64,000 nucleotides of DNA, taken from NCBI GenBank assembly GCA_003868215.1, contig QWDQ01000051.1, positions 1 to 64,000 of the forward strand. Direction: 5' to 3'. Shown piece by piece: positions 11,164-21,781 of this stretch (the first letter of the stretch is position 1; each line of letters starts with the position of its first letter). The translations under genes and the position numbers were made by a program. The notes under the pieces were generated by a model that made no database searches, was not told the DNA's origin, and worked only from the letters and a program-made list of their open reading frames with translations. The DNA comes from Pseudophaeomoniella oleicola. Lineage: Eukaryota > Ascomycota > Eurotiomycetes > Phaeomoniellales > Phaeomoniellaceae.

Positions 11164-11671
11164 ATGCGCTCTCCAACCGATACCGTGAACAATGCACTTG
11201 CTAGTCCTGCTCCCATCGTATACGCACCAGCCGAAACGGCAAGTCCCCTGGCGGCAAATGCCTCACCACCTGACACTATCGAAACTGCGCCAATCGACGA
11301 GACTGTGCCAGCAAGAGTTGCACAAGTTGATGTTATCACAGAAGCACACGCTGCGTCGACGGAGATTGGACCAGGCGTGCGTGCCTAAGGCGGATCCTGA
11401 TCTCGAAAGCCGCGACATCACCTACTTGCAAGAAGAACTTCAACTTGGCACCAATCGCTGTATTGAAATCCAACGTGAGCTACAAAATGAGGTGCGCATC
11501 CGCCAACATGCACGAACCCGCGCGGATCGCAATCGCAGAGACGTCGTTCAGCTACAAAAGCAAGTCGCCGATCTCAGACACGAGCTGATCAAGGCGCAAG
11601 CTACAGTTCAACTACAGCACTTGTCCATCATCAGCCTCCAAGAGGAGCTCGAGATCGCACGGACCAAGTAG
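11164..11671 (+). CDS. Putative coiled-coil protein, frame change unresolved
   Basis: An ATG at 11164 opens an A/P/T-rich frame (MRSPTDTVNNALASPAP) that stops near 11388. From about 11380 a second plus frame carries a clear heptad-type helix (ITYLQEELQLGTNRCIEI, then LQKQVADLRHELIKAQ and ISLQEELEIARTK) to 11671. The two would make one protein if a short intron or a frame error lies near 11380; I found no clean GT-AG pair. The helix alone is convincing as protein-like sequence. No known family. Confidence 0.3.
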
Positions 11672-12440
11672 GAAGGACAAGAACAACTGGAGGAAACAGA
11701 GACTCATGTCAATCATAACTGGGAAGGATCACAATCGAGATCTTACCTCGTTGTCGCCATGAAGGCGCTCCACATCATGATATCACGCTGACGAGAGCTT
11801 TGTTTGAAGGAACCAGGAGCGGGTTAACCTCCTCCCTGTATACCCGCCGTGCCGTGCTAATCATGCTGCAGCCCAAGCTGATATGGCTCTCCATAACATC
11901 TGCGACGTCTGTTCATGCTATCAATGTACTCTGTTGCTCTTAGCACATCGTGCGTGTGTTGAATTGCTCTTTGTCGAGTCCTGTATTGTGCTAACCTTAT
12001 TGTCGCCGTCATAGTGCCTGACCCGAGCTGTGGCCACATATCGGTCTCAGCGCTCTATTGCGACCAACGAAAACAAAGAAACCCCTTCCTGAATATTTTC
12101 TGCAACCGATTTCACTGAGTAAGCTTGTCGCAGTGGTATTGTGCATCAGCCGGAACGGGAAACAAAACAGCTATGGCTCATGGAACGCAAAGACAGCAGT
12201 TGCCAAAGAAGAGGAAACGACCGCAAGCAACCCTCTGCTCGCGTCCAGATATATCATTTAATGTCTCTATCATCCCCTTGCACTACTGAGGTGAGGTTAA
12301 AGTCTTCTGATCACTCCAAGTTACACCCGAGAACTTCATCGTCGTCATTCTCGCTCACCAACACGATCCGAGTTAACGAATGCTGCTGCGTACCCTACTT
12401 GATCCCGCCTTGATTGACTGCTGTATCCCACGCTGTAGTC
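11672..12440. other. Intergenic stretch
   Basis: No gene seen. It is the upstream region of the membrane protein starting at 12441; no regulatory motif stood out. Confidence 0.5.
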
Positions 12441-14030
12441 ATGGACGAGGGTAGAGTTATATACTATGAGTTCCCCACGTTCTTAGATGACAGACAGCAA
12501 CGCCGGCAACGACAGACGCAGCGTCCTCGTCATCTTTCGTCGCCCGCCCCTCTGGCCGCATCCGTTTCCAACAGACATGACCAAGAAAGCTCTGCAGGGT
12601 CTGAAGCCACCGGGGAAAGCGAGCAGGCATCACCATATTGGGGCGATGTGCGACCAGATGAAGAACTTGTTAACGCCGACTCGAACATCTCAGGCTACGA
12701 CGACGATACCACAGTGCAATATAATTCGGTGGAAGCCCCTTCAGAAACAAGCGGCTCTCCAGCACGAATGAGCGACGACTCGAACACGATTACAGTAGAT
12801 CATTCATCCCTTTCCGGCGACATGAGTCTGGCGGAAAACTCAATACTCGATTCAGTACTGCGCATTTCGAGTCTCGTATCTGCTCTCATCTTGTGTTGGT
12901 CCTTGCGAGACATGCTTACAACGCTCTTCAAGCTCTTTCTCATGCTCGTCGCTTTGGCTCTCGTTCTCATCGCGATGAGCTGGCTTGCGCGACGACTTCC
13001 AGGCTGGACTTACACCCCTCTTCTCGGCTATGCACTGTTCACCGGATACTCTTCCCTCAAGACAGGCAGCGTCAATTTAGGCCTCTTTTACATTGACGAC
13101 GCCGTTGTACACTTCTCCTCAATCGGCACAACGCTTTCTATCAGTGACAAAGTAGCACTGAGCTTGTTCAATACGGTGCAGTTCATGGAGATCCAGACGC
13201 AACTTGATTTGTCGGACACGGTGCTCCAAGACGCCAGAATTGCAATCTCAAACGCCAGCATCCCATTTTCGTATGAGCTCTCGAGCGCAATGGAATCGTG
13301 GTCTCAAACGTTCAATTCAGAGCCATGGTTGCTCCATGATCTCTATACCGACGCCCAAAATCTTAACACTTTAATGTACGTCGTCTTGAACTTCTCGGAG
13401 CCATCTATTCAAAGTCTTACCCGTTACTGCGACCGAGATGAGTTTGACCCACCGGCTGGTCAGGTCGATGCTGGCCTGAAGCTAGACATCATCACTAGCT
13501 ATCAGTATTTATCCACCGGCCTTGATACCGGTCTAGCGAAAATGCTCATGCATTTGGACAAGGCTTTCAAATATCTTGGTGACTTCAAGGACCACACGAC
13601 GTCCATAGAGCGCTGCAGAGTTCTAGCCAGCAAGACACTACAGCAACAGCTGGAGACGACATGGCCTGGGAGCTGGCGCCGCCGCAATATCAACGACATG
13701 ATGCAGACGCTCTCCCAAATTAACCCGTTTCCATTGAATGACACCTCCGCTATCTTTGCAATGTTCAAGAAGCAGCTGCAAATGCACCGCCAGGAACTCG
13801 AACCGTTCAAGCGCGCGACACAGTCAATGCAACCGCTTCTCGCTGATATCAGCTGCGACAAACGCTCTGGCAACACGAATGAGATAATCGCCGCACTATC
13901 CCAACTTCAGAAAACTAAGGTTCAGGTTGAAGCTAGTGAGCGCTGGTTGAGAGCTGCATGGAATCAACAACCGAAGACGAAAGCGGAATGGAGAGCACGA
14001 CGACAAAAGAGTAGAATGCAAGCTCGATAG
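12441..14030 (+). CDS. Hypothetical multi-segment membrane protein, 529 residues
   Basis: A single uninterrupted frame from ATG at 12441 (MDEGRVIYYEFPTFLDD) to 14030. The first ~130 residues are polar and acidic, rich in Q, S, E and D. They are followed by a long hydrophobic block (LFKLFLMLVALALVLIAMSW, then YTPLLGYALFTGYSSL) that forms two or three membrane spans. The remaining ~330 residues are helical and soluble-looking, with paired cysteines (YCDRDE; ERCRVL; DISCDKRSG), ending in a basic tail. The layout suggests a tethered extracytoplasmic helical domain. Not a family I recognise; similar orphan membrane proteins lie on both sides. The length of the open frame makes the gene itself secure. 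Confidence 0.7.
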   Translation: MDEGRVIYYEFPTFLDDRQQRRQRQTQRPRHLSSPAPLAASVSNRHDQESSAGSEATGESEQASPYWGDVRPDEELVNADSNISGYDDDTTVQYNSVEAPSETSGSPARMSDDSNTITVDHSSLSGDMSLAENSILDSVLRISSLVSALILCWSLRDMLTTLFKLFLMLVALALVLIAMSWLARRLPGWTYTPLLGYALFTGYSSLKTGSVNLGLFYIDDAVVHFSSIGTTLSISDKVALSLFNTVQFMEIQTQLDLSDTVLQDARIAISNASIPFSYELSSAMESWSQTFNSEPWLLHDLYTDAQNLNTLMYVVLNFSEPSIQSLTRYCDRDEFDPPAGQVDAGLKLDIITSYQYLSTGLDTGLAKMLMHLDKAFKYLGDFKDHTTSIERCRVLASKTLQQQLETTWPGSWRRRNINDMMQTLSQINPFPLNDTSAIFAMFKKQLQMHRQELEPFKRATQSMQPLLADISCDKRSGNTNEIIAALSQLQKTKVQVEASERWLRAAWNQQPKTKAEWRARRQKSRMQAR

Positions 14031-15320
14031 GACGCTCTTCATTTATGCGTTACTCTTCTATAGCTGGCGCAGATCGAGCGCAGTGAGTATGGATAGTTGA
14101 TGTTCACATGTCCTGCCAATACAAGCTCTTATGGAAGATAATACTAATACCATCAGTATTTCTGAGTGAAAATGAGTCGATCCCGGAGACAGTCAGAACA
14201 AGTCTCCAGGAAACCCGTCCAATGTCACTAATTCAGTAAGTATAGTAAATTGACCTCTAAGTCATCTCACAGTCCCAAAAGTAGCAGCTCGAATAGATTC
14301 CTCCCTGATATATGACCCCCGAGCACCTTGCCTCCTCGGTGACACTGTAGTATGATAAATATATCATCGTAGAGAAGAGATCACAATTGACTTACTGAAG
14401 TAATTGGTTTTATCGGATAGAGAGGGAGGCATGATTGGGATAGGGAGGGAGTTTTGTCAGGCCTGAAATGTATATTGTGACGAGTGAGGTAGAGATACCT
14501 AGGTATAGGAGAGTCTGGTATCAAATAGCCCATCCATGAGCAGCTTCATCACTGATTACAATCTACCTACCGTATCATCCTCTCCTCTACTCACGCCGTG
14601 ACAGAAACCACCAATCCAACCCAACCCAATTGTACGGTGTATAAATAATGCAAATCCCCAATTCCATATCAATACACCAACAGAAGCGGTAGTGTAATGG
14701 TATACGAACCAGCATCGGGCTGGGGGTGCCATTCACTCCTGTCGACACTCCTCCTTCCTATCTAAGCCCTTAATACGACAAGGCCCCGAATTCGATCCTT
14801 GATGCGACCACAACAATAAATACACACGTAAATAAAAACCCTTCCTAAAGAGGAAACGGTTCTCCTAGTCACTGCCCTCCATGATATGGGGTGCAGTGAT
14901 AAGAGTTTTTGCTTCTTCTTCTTCTTCTTCTTTTTGGTTGGCTTGCTTGCTTGATCTACTTGGGCAACGCTGTTATGACGATACTAAGGCTATGGACCCG
15001 ACCACTGTGATGACTGGACTGGATCCGCGACTACCTGAGGACCTTCTTGAAGACATCATAGTGCAAGAGCGGACACCGGACACGTGCTGGAACCAAAGAA
15101 GATGGGCTGAATCAAGACATGTAGGATGGTATCAATAGCAGTATCGAAAAACTATGTTGAGAATAATCTGAATAGCAACATCATAGGTCAAGTTTGACAG
15201 CAAGAGTGTACAGCTAAAGCCACCAGCCATGTTGAGTGTTGAACAGCTTTAAATCCCTGCTTCCAGATCTCCCTCCGTTTCCTATGCTTGCGTCAGTGGC
15301 GCCAAACTTGCTCCGGGAGC
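14031..15320. other. Intergenic stretch with tRNA-like element and TTC run
   Basis: No gene seen. A tRNA-like element lies at about 14684-14810 (separate entry). A TTC run lies near 14910-14932, inside a short frame that I do not accept as a gene. Confidence 0.5.
14684..14840 (+). repeat. tRNA-derived SINE-like element (candidate)
   Basis: A box-A-like start (TAGTGTAATGGTATAC) is followed ~90 bases later by a box-B-like segment (GAATTCGATCC) and TGCGACCAC, then an A-rich tail. The segment CAAGG..TTCGATCC..TGCGACCAC is matched at 57073-57106 (CAAGG..TTCAATCC..TGCGACCAC). Neither folds as a tRNA: no acceptor partner and no correct T stem. A tRNA-derived short interspersed element is the likeliest reading, but only two partial copies are in view. 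Confidence 0.3.
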
Positions 15321-15950
15321 CTAGAGAGTACAGGGGGGCTGTGGGCTTGTGTTGATGTTGTTGCTACCTGAACGGAACTTGACCTCTACATTGCGATGAC
15401 TGGTGTTGCAATTGTAGTCAATCCGATTGGAATCGGCTTTGGCGTGGTCGTCAAGTGCAAGAGCAGCTGCGGCAAGCTTGCGGAGTCTGGGAGCTGTGGA
15501 TCGGGAGCGATGAACGGTTGGGCTTGTCATGTTCGTGGGAAGGAAGTCGAGAAGTTTGGAGATCATGGCGTCAAGGAACCGAAAGAATAGCTGGGCATAG
15601 ATCAAGGAATGGTAGATAATATTCATCATGTTGATGTAGAAGACGGATGCGGAGTGGGAATTGAGGGCTTGAACTTGTGGTGGAAGCAGATTGATCATGC
15701 GAGATGCCAGCATGATGAGAAAGTCGCTGACGATGTACAACAAGGCCAGAAGATTCTTGGTACCATAGACGATGGCATCAGAACTGTCTTCAAGCGCCCA
15801 CTCCACCTCGAGGGGAATTTCGTATGGGAAGTTAGTACGCCTGAGTGCTCCTACTGGGTTGACACCGAAGATGTTGGTAAACCACCTGAACGATGCAGCC
15901 ATGCATATTGGTGCAAGAATGACTATTGAAGCAATAAGAATGAACCCCAT
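15321..15950 (-). CDS. Hypothetical membrane protein, 209 residues
   Basis: The ATG at 15950 opens with a signal-anchor-like segment (GFILIASIVILAPICMA). Further hydrophobic helices occur at LLALLYIVSDFLIMLAS and in MMNIIYHSLIYAQLFFRFLDAM, so three to four spans are likely. The C-terminal ~60 residues are basic and polar (RSRSTAPRLRKLAAAA) and end QPPCTL. The strand is opposite to the two orphan membrane proteins upstream. No family recognised; a further 5' exon cannot be excluded. Confidence 0.5.
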   Translation of the reverse strand: MGFILIASIVILAPICMAASFRWFTNIFGVNPVGALRRTNFPYEIPLEVEWALEDSSDAIVYGTKNLLALLYIVSDFLIMLASRMINLLPPQVQALNSHSASVFYINMMNIIYHSLIYAQLFFRFLDAMISKLLDFLPTNMTSPTVHRSRSTAPRLRKLAAAALALDDHAKADSNRIDYNCNTSHRNVEVKFRSGSNNINTSPQPPCTL

Positions 15951-17656
15951 GGTGAGTGGAAGGTATCTTAGTATTGACGGTCAACCAATTTTGAGAAAGA
16001 GATAGAGGTTGCTCTAGTAGTAAAGACTTGTTCTTCCTAAGAGCAAAATGGCGCACGAGGGAGATTCATATACTTAGCTGATACAGAAGACGAAGACGGA
16101 TCTCGCATTCAGCAAAGGAACGATTGTCTCAGTGGCTTTCTTCCCTTGCACCGTGGATTTGGGTTACTTTGTCCATAGTAAATATCCGGCAAATGAACAG
16201 GCTCGAATCACTGGGATGACACTGATGGTCTTTACCGGCGTTCGTGCCAAAGTATACACCAACACAAAGACACGAAGCTGGAATCACAGTCATCGTTCTC
16301 AGATGTGAAGGAAAATCAGCCTGTTTCCAATCAGACCCATAGTCAGGCGGTCTTTGTTCCAGCATTCCCTGATGTTCCGGAATGGCGGCAGCTGGGTGAA
16401 CTATGCTTCGGCAACGGCGCAGTATGATGCACGGCGCTTTTGGACGTTGAAAAATGACACACTTGTATCATGCGCGATGGATACCACAAGGAATACACTG
16501 AGGGTGGACAGGATTCTGCTGAGATGGATGTTTCGCTGGTCAACCTTCATGGTCCGATTTCTGGTCTTGAAAGAGCTGGGATGAGGCGGCTGCAGATAGA
16601 CTGAAAGGACCATTTTCAGGATGACCGGCATTATATGGCCATCAGTGAGGCAGAAGGAGTTGGCAGCTGTCCAATTCCTAGCAACTCTGACGCAAAAGTC
16701 AGCAAGATGATACATCAATCCGACATCCTATTGCAATAGATAGTAACCACATCCTACTGCCGTTGTGAATCTAAAATACCTCTCTGCTAGGTACAGTGCA
16801 TCTCTATACGATGGTAAGATCGCGTCTTAGATAAAGTGGACCACCATATTCTCTGCCTCAACTGAGCATTTTCTTTCAGGTGTAGGTTCTTTTGAACATG
16901 TCTCTCAACAATGGACTACTCACACACCTCTGTGCATGACTCATGTCCATTATTCTCTGGTGCTAAGTGGGATGCAACTGGTTCGAGCGACGGCATAATT
17001 AGAAGAAAAGATAAGAAGATGAAAGAGTCCGATGACAGAATGTGACGCTCTGTTTGTGGAGAGACTTGATTGGGAGCAACCTTGGGCTTGAGATTCCAGA
17101 TTCTTTACTTAAGACACAAGGCTACGGGTAAATGGCACCCAGAGCTCAACTGTAACTTAGGGGTCAGCTCCCTATAACGCCAGCTGCTTAGGGTACAACT
17201 TCCTGCTCTGATTTAATACTGTTACCATCTCTCATCACATCCTTTCTTTATCTTCCTGCAGTCTTTCATTCATCCCATCACAACTTCGACGAACGATATC
17301 ATACGAACGCTCCAATGCATCAATGGCATCCCTTGCAGTCAACCTATTGGGGAAATGTCCGCGCGACGCACATTTCCTGTGGCTTCCACCATCGGGCATC
17401 GGGCTAAATGATTGTGATGCAGCCTTGTCAGCTCACATGTAAGCCACAAGACACACGGCGAATTTCGTTCAAGAGTATGTATGAAGCCGCCAGTATGTGT
17501 AATCAAACATGATCTCTGACACTTCCCAGTGCACTCATACCATACCCTCCATGCCGCCATCAGTATTCATCCCGGGAGGGTAGGAAATATACGAAACCTC
17601 TTCGTTCTTCTCCCTGTCTTCCCCTGGGAAATCCAGATTACTCGGTCGATGCCAGC
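15951..17656. other. Intergenic stretch with weak secretory ORF
   Basis: No firm gene. A minus frame starting at 16550 (MKVDQRNIHLSRILST) begins with a possible signal peptide and runs 49 residues to 16401. A neighbouring minus frame (16365-16129) has several cysteines (IPASCLCVGVYFG, HQCHPSDSSLFICR). They could be exons of a small secreted protein but the junction is not clear. Confidence 0.3.
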
Positions 17657-19124
17657 ATGGATCAAGCTTACAGCACTCTGGAGGTCGACCATGCGCAACC
17701 GGCAAATACACGAACGCGCCGGCTGTGGGATACAGAGAAACAGGTTGCTCCGGAGCAGGATAAGCAAGTTCTTCGGCAGCGCGGTGAGCAACAGGCAGAA
17801 GAGAGTCGTGGCGGACCTGAAGTTGTCTTGCAGAAGAGCTTTCACGCGTCCAAGGATGGCGGTCTGGTGCGGAGGTTTGTGACGAGGAAATCGATCACTC
17901 TTGGTGGAATAATACTCGCGGTACTCATCCTCGCAGCCGTCCTCGGAGGTGTTCTAGGATCAAGGCATCATCATTCTACCACCATCAACGTATCGAATTC
18001 ATCTTCCCCAGCAGCACGAAGTCAGCGCCATATCGCCGCAGTGTCGTTCGTGTCGGACGCGATCAATCACACCCGCATCTACTTTCAAGACGACGTGGGA
18101 CAGATAATGGAAGCGGCAATTGCTGCTGGGAACACAACGTGGAGCACTGCAAGGATCGGCTTTGATGGGCCAAACCAAACTGCCATTGCGGCGGCAGCAT
18201 CCCGTCCGGGGTTTCCCCTGGTAGGTCCCATCTAACCCAATGAGGGATTGGTGACCGACGTGAACTCAGGAAATCAGTGTCTTCTACATCGACCGTGACC
18301 ACGTTATCTGCGACGTTAATTACAATCATATGACACGCGTCTGGGCTTCCGGGACGCTCTCGGCTCAAGGATACACCGCACTGTCGAATTCCTCCCTCAG
18401 CGCCATGTACCACCAGTGCGTGCGTTGCACTAACGCTACCGTCGTTGCTTTCCAAGACGTAAACGGCTCCGTACAAATCGGGAGATTTCAGTTAGACAGC
18501 TGGACCTTGACGGCGTTGGGTCCAGAATTGAATCCGGAAATCGGGACTGGACTTGCACTGCAGCCTTTCTATACCAACGACCAAGAAGACGAGATCGATC
18601 TCCTCTATCAGAAGTCGGATCTTAACCTGGCCTTGGCGGTCTGGAAGCCGGCCTTGGAGAACAACGGTGGTATGCGTATCTCGGGATTCCATATGTTCTG
18701 AAGCTTGCTGACCGGTCCAACAGTTGAGGCCTGGTCCCTGAATGAACAAATTTTCGATGCCATCCCGTTTGGAACACCGATCGCGGCGGCATCTTCGTAT
18801 TTCAACGCTTCCAATGGCCTCGATGCGTGGATCCAGGTCCTCTACCTTTCCCCGACCGGTATCGTGGTCGGCACATGGGCCGGAGAAATAATAGATTGGT
18901 TGAAACAAGATGCCCATCCTACAACAATGACGAATTATATGACGGCGAACGGGACCAAAACATATGGCAATCTCGCCGTCACCGCTATGGGAGCCTTGTT
19001 TGCGGTTGTCACGAGGACGATGGAGAATGGCCCGGCCGACGTACTAGCGCAATGGCAACTGGCGGATGATATGCTTGATTGGACGTATATGGGCAATGTG
19101 GATCTAAGTGAATCCTGGAACTGA
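17657..19124 (+). CDS. Membrane-anchored fungal fucose-lectin-like protein, 454 residues
   Basis: Three exons: 17657-18220, 18270-18669 and 18724-19124. Intron 1 is 49 bases (GTAGGT..CTCAG). Intron 2 is 54 bases (GTATGC, GCTGAC branch, CAACAG); it removes an apparent in-frame TGA and is a multiple of three. The first 78 residues are polar and cytosolic-looking (YSTLEVDHAQ near the start). One membrane span covers residues ~79-101 (LGGIILAVLILAAVLGGVLG), then an N-glycosylation-rich linker. The rest shows the repeated blade style of fungal fucose-specific lectins (IYFQDDVGQIMEA; VFYIDRDHVICDV). This is a type II topology with the propeller outside the plasma membrane. Sugar binding is inferred from family; I did not verify each fucose site. 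Confidence 0.7.
18221..18269 (+). other. Intron 1 of the lectin-like gene
   Basis: 49 bases, GTAGGT start, CTAAC branch-like motif and CTCAG end; phase 0. Joins GFPL to EISVFYIDRD. Confidence 0.75.
18670..18723 (+). other. Intron 2 of the lectin-like gene (3n length, carries a TGA)
   Basis: 54 bases, GTATGC start, GCTGAC branch, CAACAG end; phase 1. If retained it would end the protein at its internal TGA, so intron retention would truncate the propeller. Confidence 0.7.
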
Positions 19125-19983
19125 GAAGATTCGAAGCAATAGTGGTAGCACGGGGAGGAACTCCGTTGTCCCTTTACCAGGCATGACCACTGCTGCGGGT
19201 TTCTTTGGTCCGTGCGTTCTCATTTGCCGGCTGGTCCGCAGATCAAGGTAACGAAGCAATTGATCACTCTCGAAATCATCTGGACATTTCAATTCTACTC
19301 GGCAAGACTTGTTCTACGCAGCAATAACGACGGGATCGTATGGTTCAACTTCGGCCCGAAGCCTAACAGAGAAAACAGTCCTACATCGTTCGAAAAGGAA
19401 AAGGGAAAAGTGTGATCTGACCATTTCCTTAGTACAGTGACTGAATAGATTTCCTTTTCGTCATTCTCTTGCTTGCAACATGATGTACGATGTACGAACG
19501 GCGTCATCTTTACATTTTCATGATAAGACGCCCATCGCAGAAAATGCCGTGTATGACTTTGTAGACTATACTCGATTTTCAATGGAATAGAAAGAGGAGA
19601 ATTATATATTCTTTGAATTACTTGTTCTTCATGTATTAGATTATAATTTACTCGATTTCCGATGGAATGAAATATAAGAGGAATATATATTCTTCAGCTT
19701 CAACACATTTTATCTGATTTGAAGAAAAGAAAACATTACTAAGGTAGGTAATTATGTACCGTATGTAGGTACGTAAGGGGCCGGCAGCAGCCAGCAGCAA
19801 CGTCAATGTCAACCGTCTAGGCTCTCCATCCCCATCGCTCCCCCGAAACAATTTACTAATTACCTAGGAAATTCAAAAAAAGAAAAAAACCTTGTCAAGT
19901 CAGTCCAGTCCAGCCCAGTCCAGTTCAGTTCAGTTCAGTTCATTTCGGCTTAACAGTCATGACGCATGGCTATGGCTGGTATG

Positions 19984-20020
<37 letters not shown>

Positions 20021-20167
20021 CTTATGGTCTTGGAGAATTTGTACAGGTTAGAGGGACGTTGGGTAAGTTAGTTTTAGGAGATAGGAGGATGATATTAAAG
20101 AGAAGAATAAGGTAGCTATCAAGGTATGTACGCAGCTCTTCCCTCATCCGACTACTTTCTTCTCCTA
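19125..20167. other. Intergenic stretch with simple repeats
   Basis: No gene seen. CAGTC/CAGTT short tandem repeats lie at about 19900-19942 and a GA run at about 19989-20018. One isolated TTATCTGAT site lies at 19710, which I take as chance. Confidence 0.5.
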
Positions 20168-21206
20168 CTAAAATATCGCCGTCGCATTCAAAAAGCTCGC
20201 GACCCCTCCATGCGTCCTAAACGGCGCGCTCGTGACGAAAAAAGTGTACCGGTCATATTTCTTCGCGAGCGCGCTCACTTTTTGGAGATCGACCATCTCG
20301 CCGATCGGCATGCGCCAGGGTTCGGGGCTGGGCCAGCACTCGAAGGCGGGGGCGTCGCTGGCGACGGCGGAGAAGTAGCAGTCGTGGAGCCAGTCGAGCA
20401 TCTGGGCGTCTTGTTGGTTGCCGATGAAAGAGGCGGAGTCGGCGGGGCGGAGGGCGAGGTGTTTGTTTTCCTCCGAGGTGCGGGTGTAGTAGTCCTCGGT
20501 CCAGCCGAAGCGGATGAAGAGGATGTCGCCGACGTGAATGTCGCCGCCGCGGCTGGCGGGGAGGATGTTGATGCCTTGGTGTCGACCGCAGGCGTCGAGG
20601 TCGTCGAGGGAGATCGCGTGGGGAGATGAAGTGTCGTACGTCAGTCCTTTGCTTTTGGCGTAGCTTCGATAGTCGAGTAAGACTCCACGTCCTGTAAATC
20701 CATTTTCCCGCCAAAAGTGGATGCTGCCTTTGTCGTTGACCGCGAAGTCTGTTGCTTTAGTGCCGTTGTAGAATGTCTTGGTGGGAAACCAGGCCACATG
20801 GCGAAAGCCATCCCATTGAGTCGAAACCTGCGTATTTAGGGTGTAGGCGTCATCATAAGCGAGACCCTCGGCGAGGGGTATGATCTCGTGTTGAAACGCT
20901 TGCCGACCCATCGACGGAGGAGACGGCACGTTCGTAGGCAGGTCTAAGGCAGCGCTTTCTCCCATCTTGATTTCGGCACTCGCTGCCTTGACGCGGTTTG
21001 GAGTAAGCAAATTGAGACGTCCGTAGTGATCATCCTTAATCGTTAGCCATGCTCTCTGTGGTGCATTTCTATTAACGTATTTTACCCCAAACCCAAGCCG
21101 CACCTTGAGGTGCATCTGGAAGTTTCGGGAGATCTTTCCTCAATGGAAAAGACTCGCTATCTGGGTTCCAGGGGATCGAGTTTGCATCTTGTATCTTTAG
21201 AGGCAT
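20168..21206 (-). CDS. Cyclase-family (kynurenine-formamidase-like) metal hydrolase
   Basis: The main exon (about 21090-20168) has the fungal signature of the family: STQWDGFRHVAW, which stands in for the classic HxGTHxDxPxH metal-binding motif. Other supporting segments are GRLNLLTPNRV, GRGVLLDYRSYAK, GDILFIRFGWTEDYY and FECWPSPEPWRMPIGE. A short first exon starts with ATG at 21206 (MPLKIQDANSIPWNP) and leads to APQGAAWVW; the intron near 21090-21120 is very short and its exact ends are uncertain. Length (~330 residues) fits fungal members. The likely role is hydrolysis or lactonisation of an amide or acid substrate in the cytosol; substrate unknown. It is divergent from the Zn2Cys6 gene at 21782, 575 bases away. 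Confidence 0.7.
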
Positions 21207-21781
21207 CGTATCCTGTTTGATTCGAGTCGAGTCCGCGTTCGATCTGATCCTTTGATAAGGGTTGGATGCGATAAATGCTGGAGAGAATCATGTCGTGACG
21301 GGCAAGTGGGAATATATATACATGAGTAACACTCAAAATACTGCAACGCATTAATGCATGAAGAAATCAACCCTGGTCAGTTCTCGTCATATCTGGGCAG
21401 GTATTAAGATAGCATTTCGGGCTTGATAGCAGCTTGGCTACACCGTCCTCGGTATGGTTTGCGAGGCGTTCCCTAAGACGACACTTACTTTAGCAGTGGC
21501 CAGATGAAGATCAACATTCTGATTGGCGATATCAAACATGAATACCGCCGTCACATTGAAGTTGTTCATGAGCGAACGAATCCGAGTGTCCCAATCTGAT
21601 AACGCCAGGGATCCAAGCTAATCCGAATCAGGAATCTTTTGAGATAAAGTTGGCGGAGCTTATGTCCGGGCTTACATCCGGTCCGTCTTCGCTTGATTCA
21701 CATCCATCAATCATCTTCCTCTCTCTTTCTCCCAGGCCAAAGGTATCTCGCAGGCCGATGTAAGCGAGTGAGTAAGGGGAC
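21207..21781. promoter_or_regulatory. Divergent intergenic region of cyclase and Zn2Cys6 genes
   Basis: 575 bases separate the two divergent start codons. No gene is visible inside. It must hold both promoters; no clear Zn2Cys6-type CGG palindrome stood out. Confidence 0.45.

Noticed and set aside
14684-14810. Intron-containing tRNA-Pro (CGG)
   Set aside because: A CGG triplet lies in a loop-like place, but the acceptor strands do not pair, the T loop is too long and no 3' anticodon stem exists.
19710-19718. Isolated ATCWGATAA site
   Set aside because: Single site in AT-rich intergenic DNA, not near an iron gene; fits chance. The one at 933 is dismissed for the same reason.
20126-20629. 167-residue plus-strand ORF rich in G, V and E
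   Set aside because: Antisense shadow of the cyclase-family gene.
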